Assembly: GCF_000739775.1 (NCBI RefSeq)
Contig: NZ_BBJH01000012.1
Location: 62,001-126,000 of the forward strand
DNA: 64,000 nt
Direction: 5' to 3'
Origin: Paraburkholderia heleia NBRC 101817
GTDB lineage: Bacteria; Pseudomonadota; Gammaproteobacteria; Burkholderiales; Burkholderiaceae
Shown here piece by piece: positions 1 through 8,452 of this stretch. The notes under the pieces were generated by a model. That model saw only the letters and a list, made by a program, of their open reading frames with translations. It had not been told where the DNA came from and did no database searches. A program made the position numbers and the translations under genes. Position 1 is the first letter of the stretch. Each line of letters starts with the position of its first letter.

Positions 1-660
1 CCGTTAGTGGCATTTTCCTGCCCGACCGTCACCGTGGGTGACAGCAGATGGCGGTTTAGTACTAGGCCCATAACGTCAAATAAACTCAGCCGGTCATTGG
101 CTTTCTAGCCGAAACTTCGTTATCCGAGGCAGGAGTGCGTAGCTGGCCAGGAGAACGGAGTTTTTTGTATTCCTAAGTTAATGGGATTGTTGCGCACGTT
201 GCGTCTCCGCTGACCGGTGGCTCCGAGCGCAATCATCGACCCGAGCCACGTCGGCGCATGTGCCACGACGAGGATCTCAAGACGCACCGTCCGGATTGCC
301 TCGGCGAAACCCAGTTCCTCGTCAACCGTTGTGCGATCGAGGCGCCATTTCGAGGCGGCTGGTTCCGTCACACGTCACCTTTGGTCGCCTTGCGAAAACT
401 TAAGCGATGCGCAGGCAAGATCTTCTGGCAATCCGCCCCACTCCCCTTCGACTGGGCTGCGGCGCTCCCAACGCGAAGTGACGGATTCATTCACGTAGTT
501 GTGACTGACTCAATCTACGACATCTCGCGATTCACGCTCCACACTTCCGCCCTACACTCGGTCGCCCTCATGCAGTTGCGCTTCACTTCCTTCGCTCTAG
601 CAAGCTTGTGGCGGGACCTTTACCAGCGGCAGTGCGCTCATGCGCGGCACACAAACAAAT
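1..660. other. Non-coding or eroded DNA
   Basis: No open frame here has a convincing start, ribosome site and protein-like composition. Short frames on both strands overlap one another and look like chance frames in GC-rich DNA. A minus-strand frame near 120-371 reads somewhat like a protein fragment, but I cannot assign it. I see no RNA gene or clear promoter. Confidence 0.4.
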
Positions 661-880
661 AGGGCAACCCCAAAGTTGCCCTACAATCCCCGCTCGCGGG
701 GAGCGCTTCTTGAAAAACCTTACGGCTCCTCTAGCATTCACTCCCCGGCGAAGTCGGGGAACACATCGCCAAACTTGCAACTCTATAACTCAACCCCCGG
801 TAAACCGAGGAACACATCGTCGTATTCCCAGCGCAAGCGGGCGTTGACCTTTAACCCCCGCAAATAACAGGGAAACCCTC
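661..880. repeat. Cluster of hairpin repeats, possibly a decayed type I-E-like CRISPR array
   Basis: The cluster opens with a perfect 8-bp hairpin, AGGGCAAC-cccaaa-GTTGCCCT (661-682). Five related GC hairpins follow at about 687-702, 742-764, 793-815, 825-845 and 853-876. The copies near 742 and 793 match at roughly 27 of 34 positions and share GGAACACATCG after the stem. Read on the minus strand they resemble the GTGTTCCCCG-n4-CGGGGA core of type I-E CRISPR repeats. The spacing is irregular (about 55, 52, 31 and 28 bp) and no cas gene is present. This is either an eroded array or an unrelated hairpin family. Confidence 0.4.
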
Positions 881-1383
881 GCCGCCAACTCGCTCTAGTT
901 GACCTAACAACTTTAACATATACAGTGAGGTACGGGAATTTCTCATAAGTATCGTTGCAGCGTTGCAATGCTTCTTGAGAAGCAATGAACCGTGTCGCGA
1001 CGGTCACTTGGGCACAATGGCAGCTGTTGATTTTCACGCAGTCTTAACCCACCGCCGAATATACGGACGCAGTCAAGACCTTCGAAAATGCACACCGATC
1101 TTGCTCATAGGCGGGAGTCCATGTACGGATATAAGTCCGCAACCACCCTCCTCGCCACACATAAACACCTTGCAAATGGGAGGCGACCATATAAGAAATG
1201 TCGCGTTTCTACCTCGGTAAGCTTGTCGGTTTCCTGCAAGACCATGGAGCCGTCCATGCACCGAAGCGCACTGGTGACATTGAGCATGCGAGAACTCGAT
1301 CGTTTGAAGGTAATCCAGGCCGTCGTGGATTCGGGCGTGAAGCCCGGTCGCGCGACCGAACGTCCGCCATCCGCCGCCGCGGG
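881..1383. other. No recognisable feature
   Basis: This stretch has somewhat lower GC than the backbone and carries only short overlapping frames on both strands. I see no protein family, RNA gene or strong palindrome. Confidence 0.35.
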
Positions 1384-1675
1384 TTCACATCAGACCGTGC
1401 ATGGGGCGCACTTGACGTCGCAACGATGCTGGGCATCAGCGTGCGTCTGCACTGGACTGATCATCCATATAAGTGGCACGTGAACGATGGGAAGGAGCCA
1501 TTGGCCGTTCTCGACCGAACGGTCGACATGCATCAACGCGAGGCGGAACAGGCGCATAGGGTGCAGACGGCACGCCGGTGGCGTTTTCCATGCCGGGGTG
1601 GGATGCGAACATGTTGTGCGCCCCCAGGGCGAAGCGCAGTTCTCGACATCGAACACAAAGACCAGCATCTGACCT
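1384..1675 (+). pseudogene. Frameshifted cupin-domain protein remnant
   Basis: One frame reads WGALDVATMLG, LHWTDHPYKWHVNDGKE, then LAVLDRTVDMH. This is the first half of a small cupin of the type with a WHVNDGEE metal-binding strand. The second cupin strand (GGVFHAGVGCEHVVRPQGEA) lies in a neighbouring frame, and the first frame resumes with VLDIEHKDQ. Two compensating indels, near 1570 and 1640, therefore break the gene. No start codon with a ribosome site is visible upstream. I infer a dead copy of a single-domain cupin of unknown substrate. Confidence 0.55.
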
Positions 1676-1744
1676 TCACGCCCCGTATGCCGTACCGCCG
1701 TACCGCAATCCAGCGACCGGCCTGGCACCCGTCGCTGTACAAGA

Positions 1745-2029
1745 TCAGTTCACGATCCGGCAGACACCCCAGGGTGTCGTGAGGATCTCCCCCGCCAGCA
1801 GCCGGACGTTTCCAACCGCACGCGCGCAGAACGTCACCATACGGCCATCCTCTTCGGTATAAGGCCCGATTTCCACGACCTCAAGCGCCAGGCCTTCCAC
1901 CTGGATGCATGAGCCCGTGAACGCACTCGTTCGCTCCCGTTGCGCGAGCGCGCCCGCGAGTGTCAGGCGACGGGGGTTGTCCGCCATGTCGACATCGTCC
2001 GTTGATTCAGTCTCAGGTTGCACAGGCAT
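1745..2029 (-). CDS. Hypothetical protein, 94 aa
   Basis: I do not recognise this protein. The start chosen (MPVQPETEST) opens an acidic N-terminus followed by a protein-like beta-rich stretch (IQVEGLALEVVEIG, MVTFCARAVGNVRLLAGE). The frame stays open further upstream, but the composition there is arginine-rich and non-protein-like, so a longer gene is unlikely. The ribosome site is weak. It stands alone beside a cupin remnant and may itself be a fragment. Confidence 0.35.
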   Translation of the reverse strand: MPVQPETESTDDVDMADNPRRLTLAGALAQRERTSAFTGSCIQVEGLALEVVEIGPYTEEDGRMVTFCARAVGNVRLLAGEILTTPWGVCRIVN

Positions 2030-2406
2030 GACTATGTCGTTGCTTGAACGGGGTCGCCATTGTAGTAAGCGCCTGAATCGCAGCCGTGCGGATGTCGTGC
2101 TGCACACGGGGTCTGCTGGCCGTCCAGACTTGTTCTCCTGAACGATGTGACCTGCCCGGCATTTCGGGCCTTGCGTCTGGAGACATACGCGGCACCGGCT
2201 TCCGGAGGCGCGTTGCGGACCGTTTCGCTCGCAACGCCCCGACTGACGGGCTATCGTGTTGCACATGACGGCCAACCGGACATCTCCCTCCACTCACGTT
2301 GCGGGCCGGGCTTTCGTGCATTCGCACCGGGGCCGCCTGCGGCGTCCCGGCCCTGCCGGGCTTCAATCCCTGACGCAACACCTCAGCCCCTGAAAAACCA
2401 GATCAG
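2030..2406. other. Non-coding stretch upstream of the paired hairpins
   Basis: Only shadow frames are present on both strands. I see no recognisable gene or RNA. Confidence 0.35.
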
Positions 2407-2432
2407 GTGGTGGCCGCACAGGCGGCCACCAC
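2407..2432. repeat. Perfect 11-bp hairpin
   Basis: GTGGTGGCCGC, loop ACAG, GCGGCCACCAC. It has no T-tract. It lies about 95 bp before the larger inverted repeat at 2526-2614, in the leader of the DUF932 gene. Confidence 0.7.
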
Positions 2433-2525
2433 GATCGCGCTCGCCGCGCGGCGGCTCATCCCGGTCAAACCCGGAGCTTCGCAGCCACCTGCCCCCTGAG
2501 TTCCCGCCCGACACCCACGACCGTA

Positions 2526-2614
2526 GCCGATGGCCGCCCGGCGTCAAGGGGCGAGGGACCGTGTTGCCCGCACCCCTCCCTCGCCTTTTTCCTTGACGCC
2601 GGGCGGCCATCGGC
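2526..2614. repeat. Long inverted repeat upstream of the DUF932 gene
   Basis: The left arm 2526-2549 and right arm 2591-2614 are a perfect 24-bp inverted repeat. The pairing continues inward with another perfect 9 bp (2550-2558 with 2577-2585), interrupted only by a TTTTT bulge at 2586-2590. The loop is 2559-2576. The structure ends about 150 bp before the DUF932 start codon. It could be a terminator/attenuator for read-through transcription, or a DNA-level structure. Confidence 0.8.
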
Positions 2615-2767
2615 TCCTTGAGTCGCACGGGCGCGAACTCAGGGGACTGGCGGCACCACTGCCAAACCCCGGGTTCCACCGGGACGAGCCCAACCCCTAC
2701 AAGGCGGGCGGAATCTTGGGGCCCGGTCAGCGCAACACCCCTCAACCTTTTTGCTGTGGAGAGTGTC

Positions 2768-3601
2768 ATGCAACTCGCTTCCTCCTTCCGTTACGGTTCC
2801 CCGATGCTCCGCTCCGACTCGCCGCTGTCGGACGACCAGATCCGCCGTGTTGCTCCCTCGATTTTCGCGGACGGCAAGCATGAAAGCCGCTCCGAACGCT
2901 ACACCTACATTCCCACCATCGACGTTCTGCGCGGTCTGCGTAACGAAGGCTTCCAGCCGTTCATGGTGTGCCAGACGCGCGTGCGTGATCAGGACAAGCG
3001 CGAGTTCACCAAGCATCTGATCCGCATGCGCCCTGCCAGCGAAATCACCGGCGAGGACGTCAACGAGGTCATCCTCCTCAATTCGCACGATGGAAGCAGC
3101 GGATTCCAGTTACTCGGTGGCGTGTATCGCTTCGTCTGCCAGAACGGCATGGTTGCGGGCGAAACCATTGGAGAGGTCCGTGTCCCGCACAGGGGCAACA
3201 TCGTGCAGAACGTCATCGACGGCGCGTTCGACGTGCTCGACGGCTTCGACCTGATCCGCGAACAGAAGGACGGCATGAAAGCCCTCACGCTCGACCGCGA
3301 CGAACAGTACGCGTTCGCGCGCTCCGCACTCGCGCTGCGCTACGCCCCGTCCGACACCGAAGCACCCACGCCCGTCACCGAAAGCCAGTTACTCGCCCCG
3401 CGTCGCTTCGAGGACCGCCGCGACGACCTCTGGACCGTATTCCAGAGAACACAGGAAAACCTCACCAAGGGCGGACTACATGGACGCTCGCGCAGCGGGC
3501 GCGCCATGTCCACCCGCCCCATCACCGGCATCGACCAGAACGTGAAGCTCAACCGCGCGCTATGGATGCTCGCTGACGCCATGCGGCAGATGAAGTCGTA
3601 G
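2768..3601 (+). CDS. DUF932 domain protein (plasmid-type), 277 aa
   Basis: The protein has the composition and layout of the DUF932 family, which is common on plasmids and phages and has no settled function. Visible hallmarks are SERYTYIPTIDVL, a central VILLNSHDGSSGFQLLGGVYRFVCQNGMV segment and a helical C-terminus ending in LNRALWMLADAMRQMK. The ATG at 2768 is preceded by GGAGAG at good spacing; upstream in-frame codons lie in the hairpin leader and are not used. It is followed by a 9-bp hairpin and then the ParB-like gene. DUF932 genes often sit beside ParB-like genes in plasmid cores. Confidence 0.85.
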   Translation: MQLASSFRYGSPMLRSDSPLSDDQIRRVAPSIFADGKHESRSERYTYIPTIDVLRGLRNEGFQPFMVCQTRVRDQDKREFTKHLIRMRPASEITGEDVNEVILLNSHDGSSGFQLLGGVYRFVCQNGMVAGETIGEVRVPHRGNIVQNVIDGAFDVLDGFDLIREQKDGMKALTLDRDEQYAFARSALALRYAPSDTEAPTPVTESQLLAPRRFEDRRDDLWTVFQRTQENLTKGGLHGRSRSGRAMSTRPITGIDQNVKLNRALWMLADAMRQMKS

Positions 3602-3608
3602 CGACCAC

Positions 3609-3631
3609 TGGGTGGCGTACCGCGCCACCCA
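3609..3631. terminator. Hairpin between DUF932 and ParB-like genes
   Basis: TGGGTGGCG-taccg-CGCCACCCA forms a perfect 9-bp stem eight bases after the DUF932 stop codon. No T-tract follows, so it may be a weak or factor-dependent terminator, or a mRNA end protector. Confidence 0.4.
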
Positions 3632-3724
3632 CCATTCATTGATCAGAACTCCTTTCCGGATCAAGTCCTGAATCCTCCCGCAATACCGACCCGGAATCTT
3701 CCTTCCAATTTTCTGGAGTCAGTC

Positions 3725-5998
3725 ATGCAATCCCAAATTGAAACCCCCGCCGTTGACACCACCGAACCAGCCACGCCGCTTGAAACCAGTTTCGGCGATG
3801 AACAGCCCGTTGTCGCCGTGCCGTATGCGAGCCTGCGACCATCGCCGCTGAACGCCCGCACCCGACCGCTCTCGGGCATTGAGGGTCTGGCCGTGAACAT
3901 CCGTGCGAAAGGCCTGTTGCAGAATCTCGTCGTTCACGAAATGAAGGGCGGGCGCGGCAAGCAGCGAAAATACGGTGTCTGTGCGGGCCAGCGTCGCGAG
4001 GCCGCGCTCGACCTCCTCTACGCGCAGAAGCACATCACCGCCGACTACCCGGTGCCGGTGCGCATCGTCAGCGATGGCGAAGCCCTCGCCATTTCGCTGA
4101 TCGAGAACAGCGAACGCGAAGGACTCGATCCGTTCGACGTACTGCGCGCCTACCGGATGCTAGCCGAGGAAGGGCGCAGCGTCGATTACATCGCAGCCCT
4201 TTTCTCGGCCTCGCCACTCACGGTCAAAAGGCGAATGAAACTCGCCAACGTGTCGCCAAAGCTGCTCGGCCTGCTGCGCGAGGACGCCATCACACTCGAC
4301 CAGCTTGCTGCCCTCGCGCTCGCGGACAACCACGAGACGCAGGAACACATCTGGTTCGATGCGAACGAATGGCAGCGCCAGCCCGACTATCTGCGGCAGG
4401 CCATCACGCGCGCCGAAATCGACGCGAGCCGCAGCCGTCTCGTGCGCTTCGTGAGCCTCGCGGCCTATGAAGCAGCGGGCGGCTACGTAAGGCGTAACCT
4501 GTTCAGCGACGATGAAAACGCCGGTTACATCGCAGACGCCGAACTGCTGCAGAAGCTCGTCGCGCAAAAGCTCGATGCCGCCGCAGAAAAAACACGCGCC
4601 GAAGGCTGGGGCTGGATCGAGACACGTGTCGAGCGCGATTATCTGGAACTGAACCGCTACGGCAGGCTGCGTCCGGTCCAGCGCCCGTACACCGACGACG
4701 AGCAGCAGCAGATGGATGCGCTCACCACGCGGCAGGACGAGCTTGCTGAAAAGCTCGAAGCACTGTCGGAGGACGACGAGGACGCCTACGAGGAAGCCGA
4801 CCGACTCAATGAGGAAATTGAGGGCGTCAATGCGGCACTCAATGCGCTCGACAGCGTCGCCCTGGTGTGGGACGAAACGCAGATTGCCGGGGCGGGCGCA
4901 TTCGTCATCGTCGGGCCGCAGGGGGAACTGGTCATCGAGCGCGGCCTCGTGCGGCGCGAGGATGCCAGCGTCCTCGAAGCGGCGGGTGCAGACGTGACCA
5001 GCACGCCCGAGGCACAGGCACACGACCCGGTATCGGCCAAGGCACCGAAGGCTCGCCCCGTTCACAACGCGAAGCTCTGCCAGCGCCTCACCGCGCACCG
5101 CACTGCTGCCATCCATGCTGAACTGCTCGCGCAGCCCACCGTCGCGCTCGCTGCCCTGCTGCACTACCTGGTGCCGAAGGCGCTGCCCGAGCACTTCGGG
5201 CGCATGTCCGCGCCCGACTTCCTCGCGCTCACCGGCACCAATAATCAGGACAGCCTGTTGCGGGCCGCAGACGACCTGGGAACCAGCCCCGCGTGGAGCG
5301 CCGTCGAGGCGCAACGCGCGCGATGGATCGCAGAATTGCCCGCGAAGCGCACCCACCTGCTGCCCTGGCTTGTCCAGCAGGACCCCGGCACGACCCTGCT
5401 CGATCTGCTCGCCTTCTGCACCGGCACCCTGCTCGACGGGATCACGGGCGAAGAACGACCCCATGCGATCAACGCGCTCGCGGAGGGGCTGAACCTCGAC
5501 ATGACGCGGTACTGGACGCCGACCCGCACGACGTATTTCGACCATGTCAGCAAGGCGCGCATCGCCGAAGTCGTCGCCACCGCCCTGTCACCGAAGGCCG
5601 CAGCGGACCTCGAAAAGATGAAGAAGGCCGACGCGGCAGCCGCCGCCGAACTGCGCCTCGCGAAAGTCGCCTGGGTGCCGGAAGTCTTCACCGACCGGGA
5701 AATTCCCGCCGTCCCTTCGTGGGGTGGCCGAGACGACGACGATGAGGACGGCGACAGCGATAGCGGAGACATCGACCACGCGGATACCACGGATGCCGAA
5801 GGCAACGCCAAAGCACCGGAAAGCGACGATGCCGAAACCGAACCGGACACCGGCGACGACACCGGAGACAGCGCGGAACACGTCAAGGAAACCCCGGCCG
5901 ATGCGGGCAGCACGACCGCCCATCCGCCGTGGCCATTCCCGACCGCTGACAGCGCAGGCACCGGCAGCACCGCGCAGTCCGGGCCGCTCGCCGCCTGA
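3725..5998 (+). CDS. ParB/RepB-like nuclease-domain protein, 757 aa
   Basis: The N-terminal third is a ParB/Spo0J-type domain. It has VPYASLRPSPLNARTR, the GLLQNLVVHE and GKQRKYGVCAGQRREAAL box, then SLIENSEREGLDPFDVLRAYRMLAEEGRSVDYIAALFSASPLTVKRRMKLA, which contains a helix-turn-helix. The middle is charged and partly coiled (about residues 320-375). The C-terminus is acidic and low-complexity. At 757 aa it is far longer than chromosomal ParB and resembles large plasmid ParB-like proteins. TGGAG precedes the ATG. No ParA lies beside it, so a role in partition is inferred, not shown. Confidence 0.85.
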   Translation: MQSQIETPAVDTTEPATPLETSFGDEQPVVAVPYASLRPSPLNARTRPLSGIEGLAVNIRAKGLLQNLVVHEMKGGRGKQRKYGVCAGQRREAALDLLYAQKHITADYPVPVRIVSDGEALAISLIENSEREGLDPFDVLRAYRMLAEEGRSVDYIAALFSASPLTVKRRMKLANVSPKLLGLLREDAITLDQLAALALADNHETQEHIWFDANEWQRQPDYLRQAITRAEIDASRSRLVRFVSLAAYEAAGGYVRRNLFSDDENAGYIADAELLQKLVAQKLDAAAEKTRAEGWGWIETRVERDYLELNRYGRLRPVQRPYTDDEQQQMDALTTRQDELAEKLEALSEDDEDAYEEADRLNEEIEGVNAALNALDSVALVWDETQIAGAGAFVIVGPQGELVIERGLVRREDASVLEAAGADVTSTPEAQAHDPVSAKAPKARPVHNAKLCQRLTAHRTAAIHAELLAQPTVALAALLHYLVPKALPEHFGRMSAPDFLALTGTNNQDSLLRAADDLGTSPAWSAVEAQRARWIAELPAKRTHLLPWLVQQDPGTTLLDLLAFCTGTLLDGITGEERPHAINALAEGLNLDMTRYWTPTRTTYFDHVSKARIAEVVATALSPKAAADLEKMKKADAAAAAELRLAKVAWVPEVFTDREIPAVPSWGGRDDDDEDGDSDSGDIDHADTTDAEGNAKAPESDDAETEPDTGDDTGDSAEHVKETPADAGSTTAHPPWPFPTADSAGTGSTAQSGPLAA

Positions 5999-6132
5999 CG
6001 CCGCGCATTGAGCCAGTCACCGGGCCACCACCGCCCGCCAGCAGGCAGCGCAGACGTCAGGCCGCAGCATCACGCCCCGCCGTCTGTGCCCCGCCCCAAA
6101 CCGGAGAATCCGTCACGTTCACGCGTGTCCGC

Positions 6133-6366
6133 ATGGTCGTCCTGGCGACCAACGCCGAACGTTCACCCGACCTGTTTCTCACCGCCGTCGACGCAACCGG
6201 CACGCAGTACGAGCACGGCCGTCATTACGATATAGCACTGCTGCGCGCCCGCGATGCAGGCTATGAAACTCCAATGATGGCCTTCGATCAGTACGATGCA
6301 GCCGCCCGCCTGTTGCGCCGCGCCGCCACGTTCATCGAAGGCGGCAACGCCGCCACGGGGGATTGA
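6133..6366 (+). CDS. Small hypothetical plasmid protein, 77 aa
   Basis: I do not recognise this small protein, but its composition is protein-like: MVVLATNAERSPDLFLTAVD, a short hydrophilic turn, then an amphipathic helix with ARLLRRAATFIEG. It lies downstream of the ParB-like gene in the same direction. There is no strong ribosome site, so expression may depend on the upstream transcript. An inverted repeat (6373-6402) follows the stop codon. Confidence 0.55.
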   Translation: MVVLATNAERSPDLFLTAVDATGTQYEHGRHYDIALLRARDAGYETPMMAFDQYDAAARLLRRAATFIEGGNAATGD

Positions 6367-6372
6367 TCCGCA

Positions 6373-6402
6373 CAGGCAGACGGACCACCGTCTGTCTGCC
6401 TG
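6373..6402. terminator. Hairpin sharing a CAGACGG stem
   Basis: CAGGCAGA (6373-6380) pairs with TCTGCCTG (6395-6402), with an inner CGG/CCG pairing. It follows the stop codon of the 77-aa gene. The same CAGACGG stem core recurs in the hairpin at 7071-7094. There is no T-tract. Confidence 0.45.
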
Positions 6403-6506
6403 GACCGGACGCCCGACCACCCCCGCTGCTGCCCGCACAAAAATGCTTGATGTTCGCGCGAAGCCGCGCGTGAATGATGCCGTCACAACCGAACCAGGAG
6501 GTTGCC

Positions 6507-6704
6507 ATGAACACCCCCGGTTTGCCCCCTGCCGCGAACCGGCAGCTTGCCGAAATCGCCGCGACCCTGCTCCGCATCGAGACGCTCGACACCCGCCATT
6601 CCGACCGACTCGACTTTCACGACCTGGCGGTCTGGTGCATCCGCGCTGCGCTCGAAGCGGCGTGGCTCGCCGGTGCCGCCAGCCAGAAAGGCAATAGAAC
6701 ATGA
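6507..6704 (+). CDS. Small plasmid protein, DUF6900-like, 65 aa
   Basis: The ATG at 6507 is preceded by an excellent AGGAGG. The protein is one helical domain with LAEIAATLLRIETL followed by SDRLDFHDLAVWCIRAALEAAWLAG. I recall this pattern from a small DUF family (DUF6900) frequent on plasmids and integrative elements of Proteobacteria; its function is unknown. The stop codon overlaps the next start (ATGA), so the two genes are probably co-translated. Confidence 0.65.
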   Translation: MNTPGLPPAANRQLAEIAATLLRIETLDTRHSDRLDFHDLAVWCIRAALEAAWLAGAASQKGNRT

Positions 6705-7063
6705 ACGCCTTCCCTACAACCCGGAACGCGGCCTGGGGCTTCTATGGCACGATGGGTGAGCACGCCGGGGCAGCGTGGCCCCTGGCGATCCAGGCGGTCT
6801 CCGGCGCGACGGGCACGGACGTTGAAACGGTCCGGGCTTTCCTCGACAGTTGCCACGGTCGGCACCTTGCCGGTGCCGTTCACAACGGTCTGGCGCGCCG
6901 GCTGCCCCTGCGCGATGCCATCACCGGCGCGACACAGGAATGGATGCGCTGGCGGATCGGCAGGAAAACCAGCCGTAAACACGGCATCCCGCACGACCTG
7001 CCTTGCCTGACCGGCTTCGTGATTCACTGCGGCATTCTTGCGGACGACGCCAGCGAGGCATGA
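6701..7063 (+). CDS. Conserved-type hypothetical plasmid protein, 120 aa
   Basis: It starts within the stop codon of the 65-aa gene (ATGA), indicating translational coupling. The protein has no membrane segment. It contains WPLAIQAVSGATGTDVETVRAFLDSCHGRHLA, then a basic stretch WMRWRIGRKTSRKHGI. The function is not recognisable. Its last 40 bases overlap the convergent Stb-like gene at 7024-7746. Confidence 0.6.
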   Translation: MNAFPTTRNAAWGFYGTMGEHAGAAWPLAIQAVSGATGTDVETVRAFLDSCHGRHLAGAVHNGLARRLPLRDAITGATQEWMRWRIGRKTSRKHGIPHDLPCLTGFVIHCGILADDASEA

Positions 7064-7746
7064 CCCGTCCGGGCAGACGGCAAGCCGTCTGCCCGTCCCC
7101 AATGCGCCCCTGCCCACCATCCCGCCAGTCCACCTGCGCCCGCCGCGATCACCATCACGATCAGCCCCGCCACCACCAGCCCGTAACAGGCCCGCACGAG
7201 CCGCCGCATGGCGACGCGCTCGAATGACGCGATCGCGGCATCGAGCCGCTGCCGCTGCTCACGGGCAGCCACCGCCGCAGCGCCCACGAGCCGGTTTCCC
7301 GCTGCCTGCGCGATCCGCCGCGCCGCGCACGTCGTGAGCGCGCCCAGCGCCTCACGGTTCAGCCCTGCCAGCGCCGCCCGGTAGCGCGCCTGGTGCTCGG
7401 TGGTCATCTTCTCCGCGATGGTGATCGTTTCCTTGCAGCGTTCCAGCGCCTCGCGATGCTGCACCATCAGTGCCTGCGTCGCCGCGTAGGCTTCGGCCCG
7501 CGCGGCATCGACGCCACCCTCACCCGCCTGCCGGATGCGCTCCGGCATCGCCTCATAGAGGCGCACGTAGTATTCGAGCGCCGCCAGCACCGACCACAGG
7601 GCATCGTTGTCCCGCACGTTCAGCGCTGCCGAGACGCGGCGCATGCGCAGCAGGCTCGCGTCATCCGGCGGCGCGCCGGTCACTTCCAGAAAGAGCCGCG
7701 CGAGCGGATCGGCGGGACGCTTTCGCCGTGTCTGCCGCTCACGCAT
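7024..7746 (-). CDS. Stb-operon membrane protein (StbC-like), 240 aa
   Basis: This is the third gene of a three-gene minus-strand operon, and its start overlaps the stop of the ATPase gene. The N-terminal two-thirds are a helical cytosolic region (LFLEVTGAPP, LWSVLAALEYYVRLYEAMPERIR, and a coiled stretch with KETITIAEKMTTEHQARYRAAL). A single transmembrane segment near the C-terminus (GLVVAGLIVMVIAAGAGGLAGWWAG) ends in a short polar tail. Position and topology resemble the third protein of StbABC or mobilization operons of conjugative plasmids. The assignment rests mainly on context. Confidence 0.55.
   Translation of the reverse strand: MRERQTRRKRPADPLARLFLEVTGAPPDDASLLRMRRVSAALNVRDNDALWSVLAALEYYVRLYEAMPERIRQAGEGGVDAARAEAYAATQALMVQHREALERCKETITIAEKMTTEHQARYRAALAGLNREALGALTTCAARRIAQAAGNRLVGAAAVAAREQRQRLDAAIASFERVAMRRLVRACYGLVVAGLIVMVIAAGAGGLAGWWAGAHWGRADGLPSARTGHASLASSARMPQ
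7071..7094. terminator. Perfect 11-bp hairpin at a convergent gene junction
   Basis: GGGCAGACGGC-aa-GCCGTCTGCCC begins eight bases after the stop of the plus-strand 120-aa gene. It lies inside the 3' end of the convergent minus-strand gene. Its stem resembles the hairpin at 6373-6402. It has no T-tract. Confidence 0.5.
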
Positions 7747-8443
7747 CGCCCGTCACCAGAGCGAACATCGCGTCATAACACGCGCGCCAGCGCAGCAGTT
7801 CGGCGCGCTGTCCGATAGGCAGGGTTTCGACCGCCTTGCGTACCGACAGCCGCTGGCTGCGCAGATCATCGGCCACCCGGTCCGCGAGTTCGGAAAAATC
7901 CAGCGATCGGCCCTTCGCCTCGATCGCCTTGCGCAGATTCGAATCGCGGTACAGCACAAAGCGCTCCGGCGCACCGAACAGGCCGTTACGCACGACATGC
8001 ATGATTGCATCCGGGAACGTTTCACTGAACTGGCGCAGCAGTTCGAGACTGTCGCGCTGCCGGTTGATGACCCAGAACACGACGAGCCGCCGCCCCAGTT
8101 CAGCGAGCGTACTGCCGAGCGTCGCGCCGTACCGCGTGACCCCGTCCTGGTTGCGCGCCGCCGTGCTCACCACCACAGCCGCATCGCGATGGGCATCGCA
8201 GTAGTTCACCACGTCGATCCAGCCGCCCGCCGTGTCCAGATCGAACGACGCACATTCGATCTCGTCATGCACGGCCCGCATCACGTCGGGGTTCGACGTG
8301 TCGTTCTCCACCAGCACGGTTTTCACGCCCCGGCGCTGCAGGTAGTCGACGAGCGCGAGCGCGACCACGCTCTTGCCGACGCCGCCCTTGCCGCCGCCAA
8401 CGAGGTAGATGGGATTGACTGTCGTGTCCACTGTCGCGTTCAT
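7739..8443 (-). CDS. ParA/MinD-family P-loop ATPase (StbB-like), 234 aa
   Basis: The N-terminus carries an intact deviant Walker A motif, GGKGGVGKS (residues 17-25), typical of ParA/MinD ATPases. VLVENDTSNPDVMRAV then takes the place of the usual Walker A' region. The size fits StbB/MobD-type plasmid ATPases, which influence plasmid position and conjugation. It begins nine bases after the stop of the StbA-like gene and overlaps the StbC-like gene downstream. A general ParA partition role is possible, but there is no adjacent ParB; the ParB-like gene is 2 kb away and convergent. Confidence 0.75.
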   Translation of the reverse strand: MNATVDTTVNPIYLVGGGKGGVGKSVVALALVDYLQRRGVKTVLVENDTSNPDVMRAVHDEIECASFDLDTAGGWIDVVNYCDAHRDAAVVVSTAARNQDGVTRYGATLGSTLAELGRRLVVFWVINRQRDSLELLRQFSETFPDAIMHVVRNGLFGAPERFVLYRDSNLRKAIEAKGRSLDFSELADRVADDLRSQRLSVRKAVETLPIGQRAELLRWRACYDAMFALVTGDA

Positions 8444-8452
8444 TGCGACTCC

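Noticed and set aside
4160..5545. A 461-aa minus-strand frame opposite the ParB-like gene
   Set aside because: The coding signal, ribosome site and recognisable domain are all on the plus strand.
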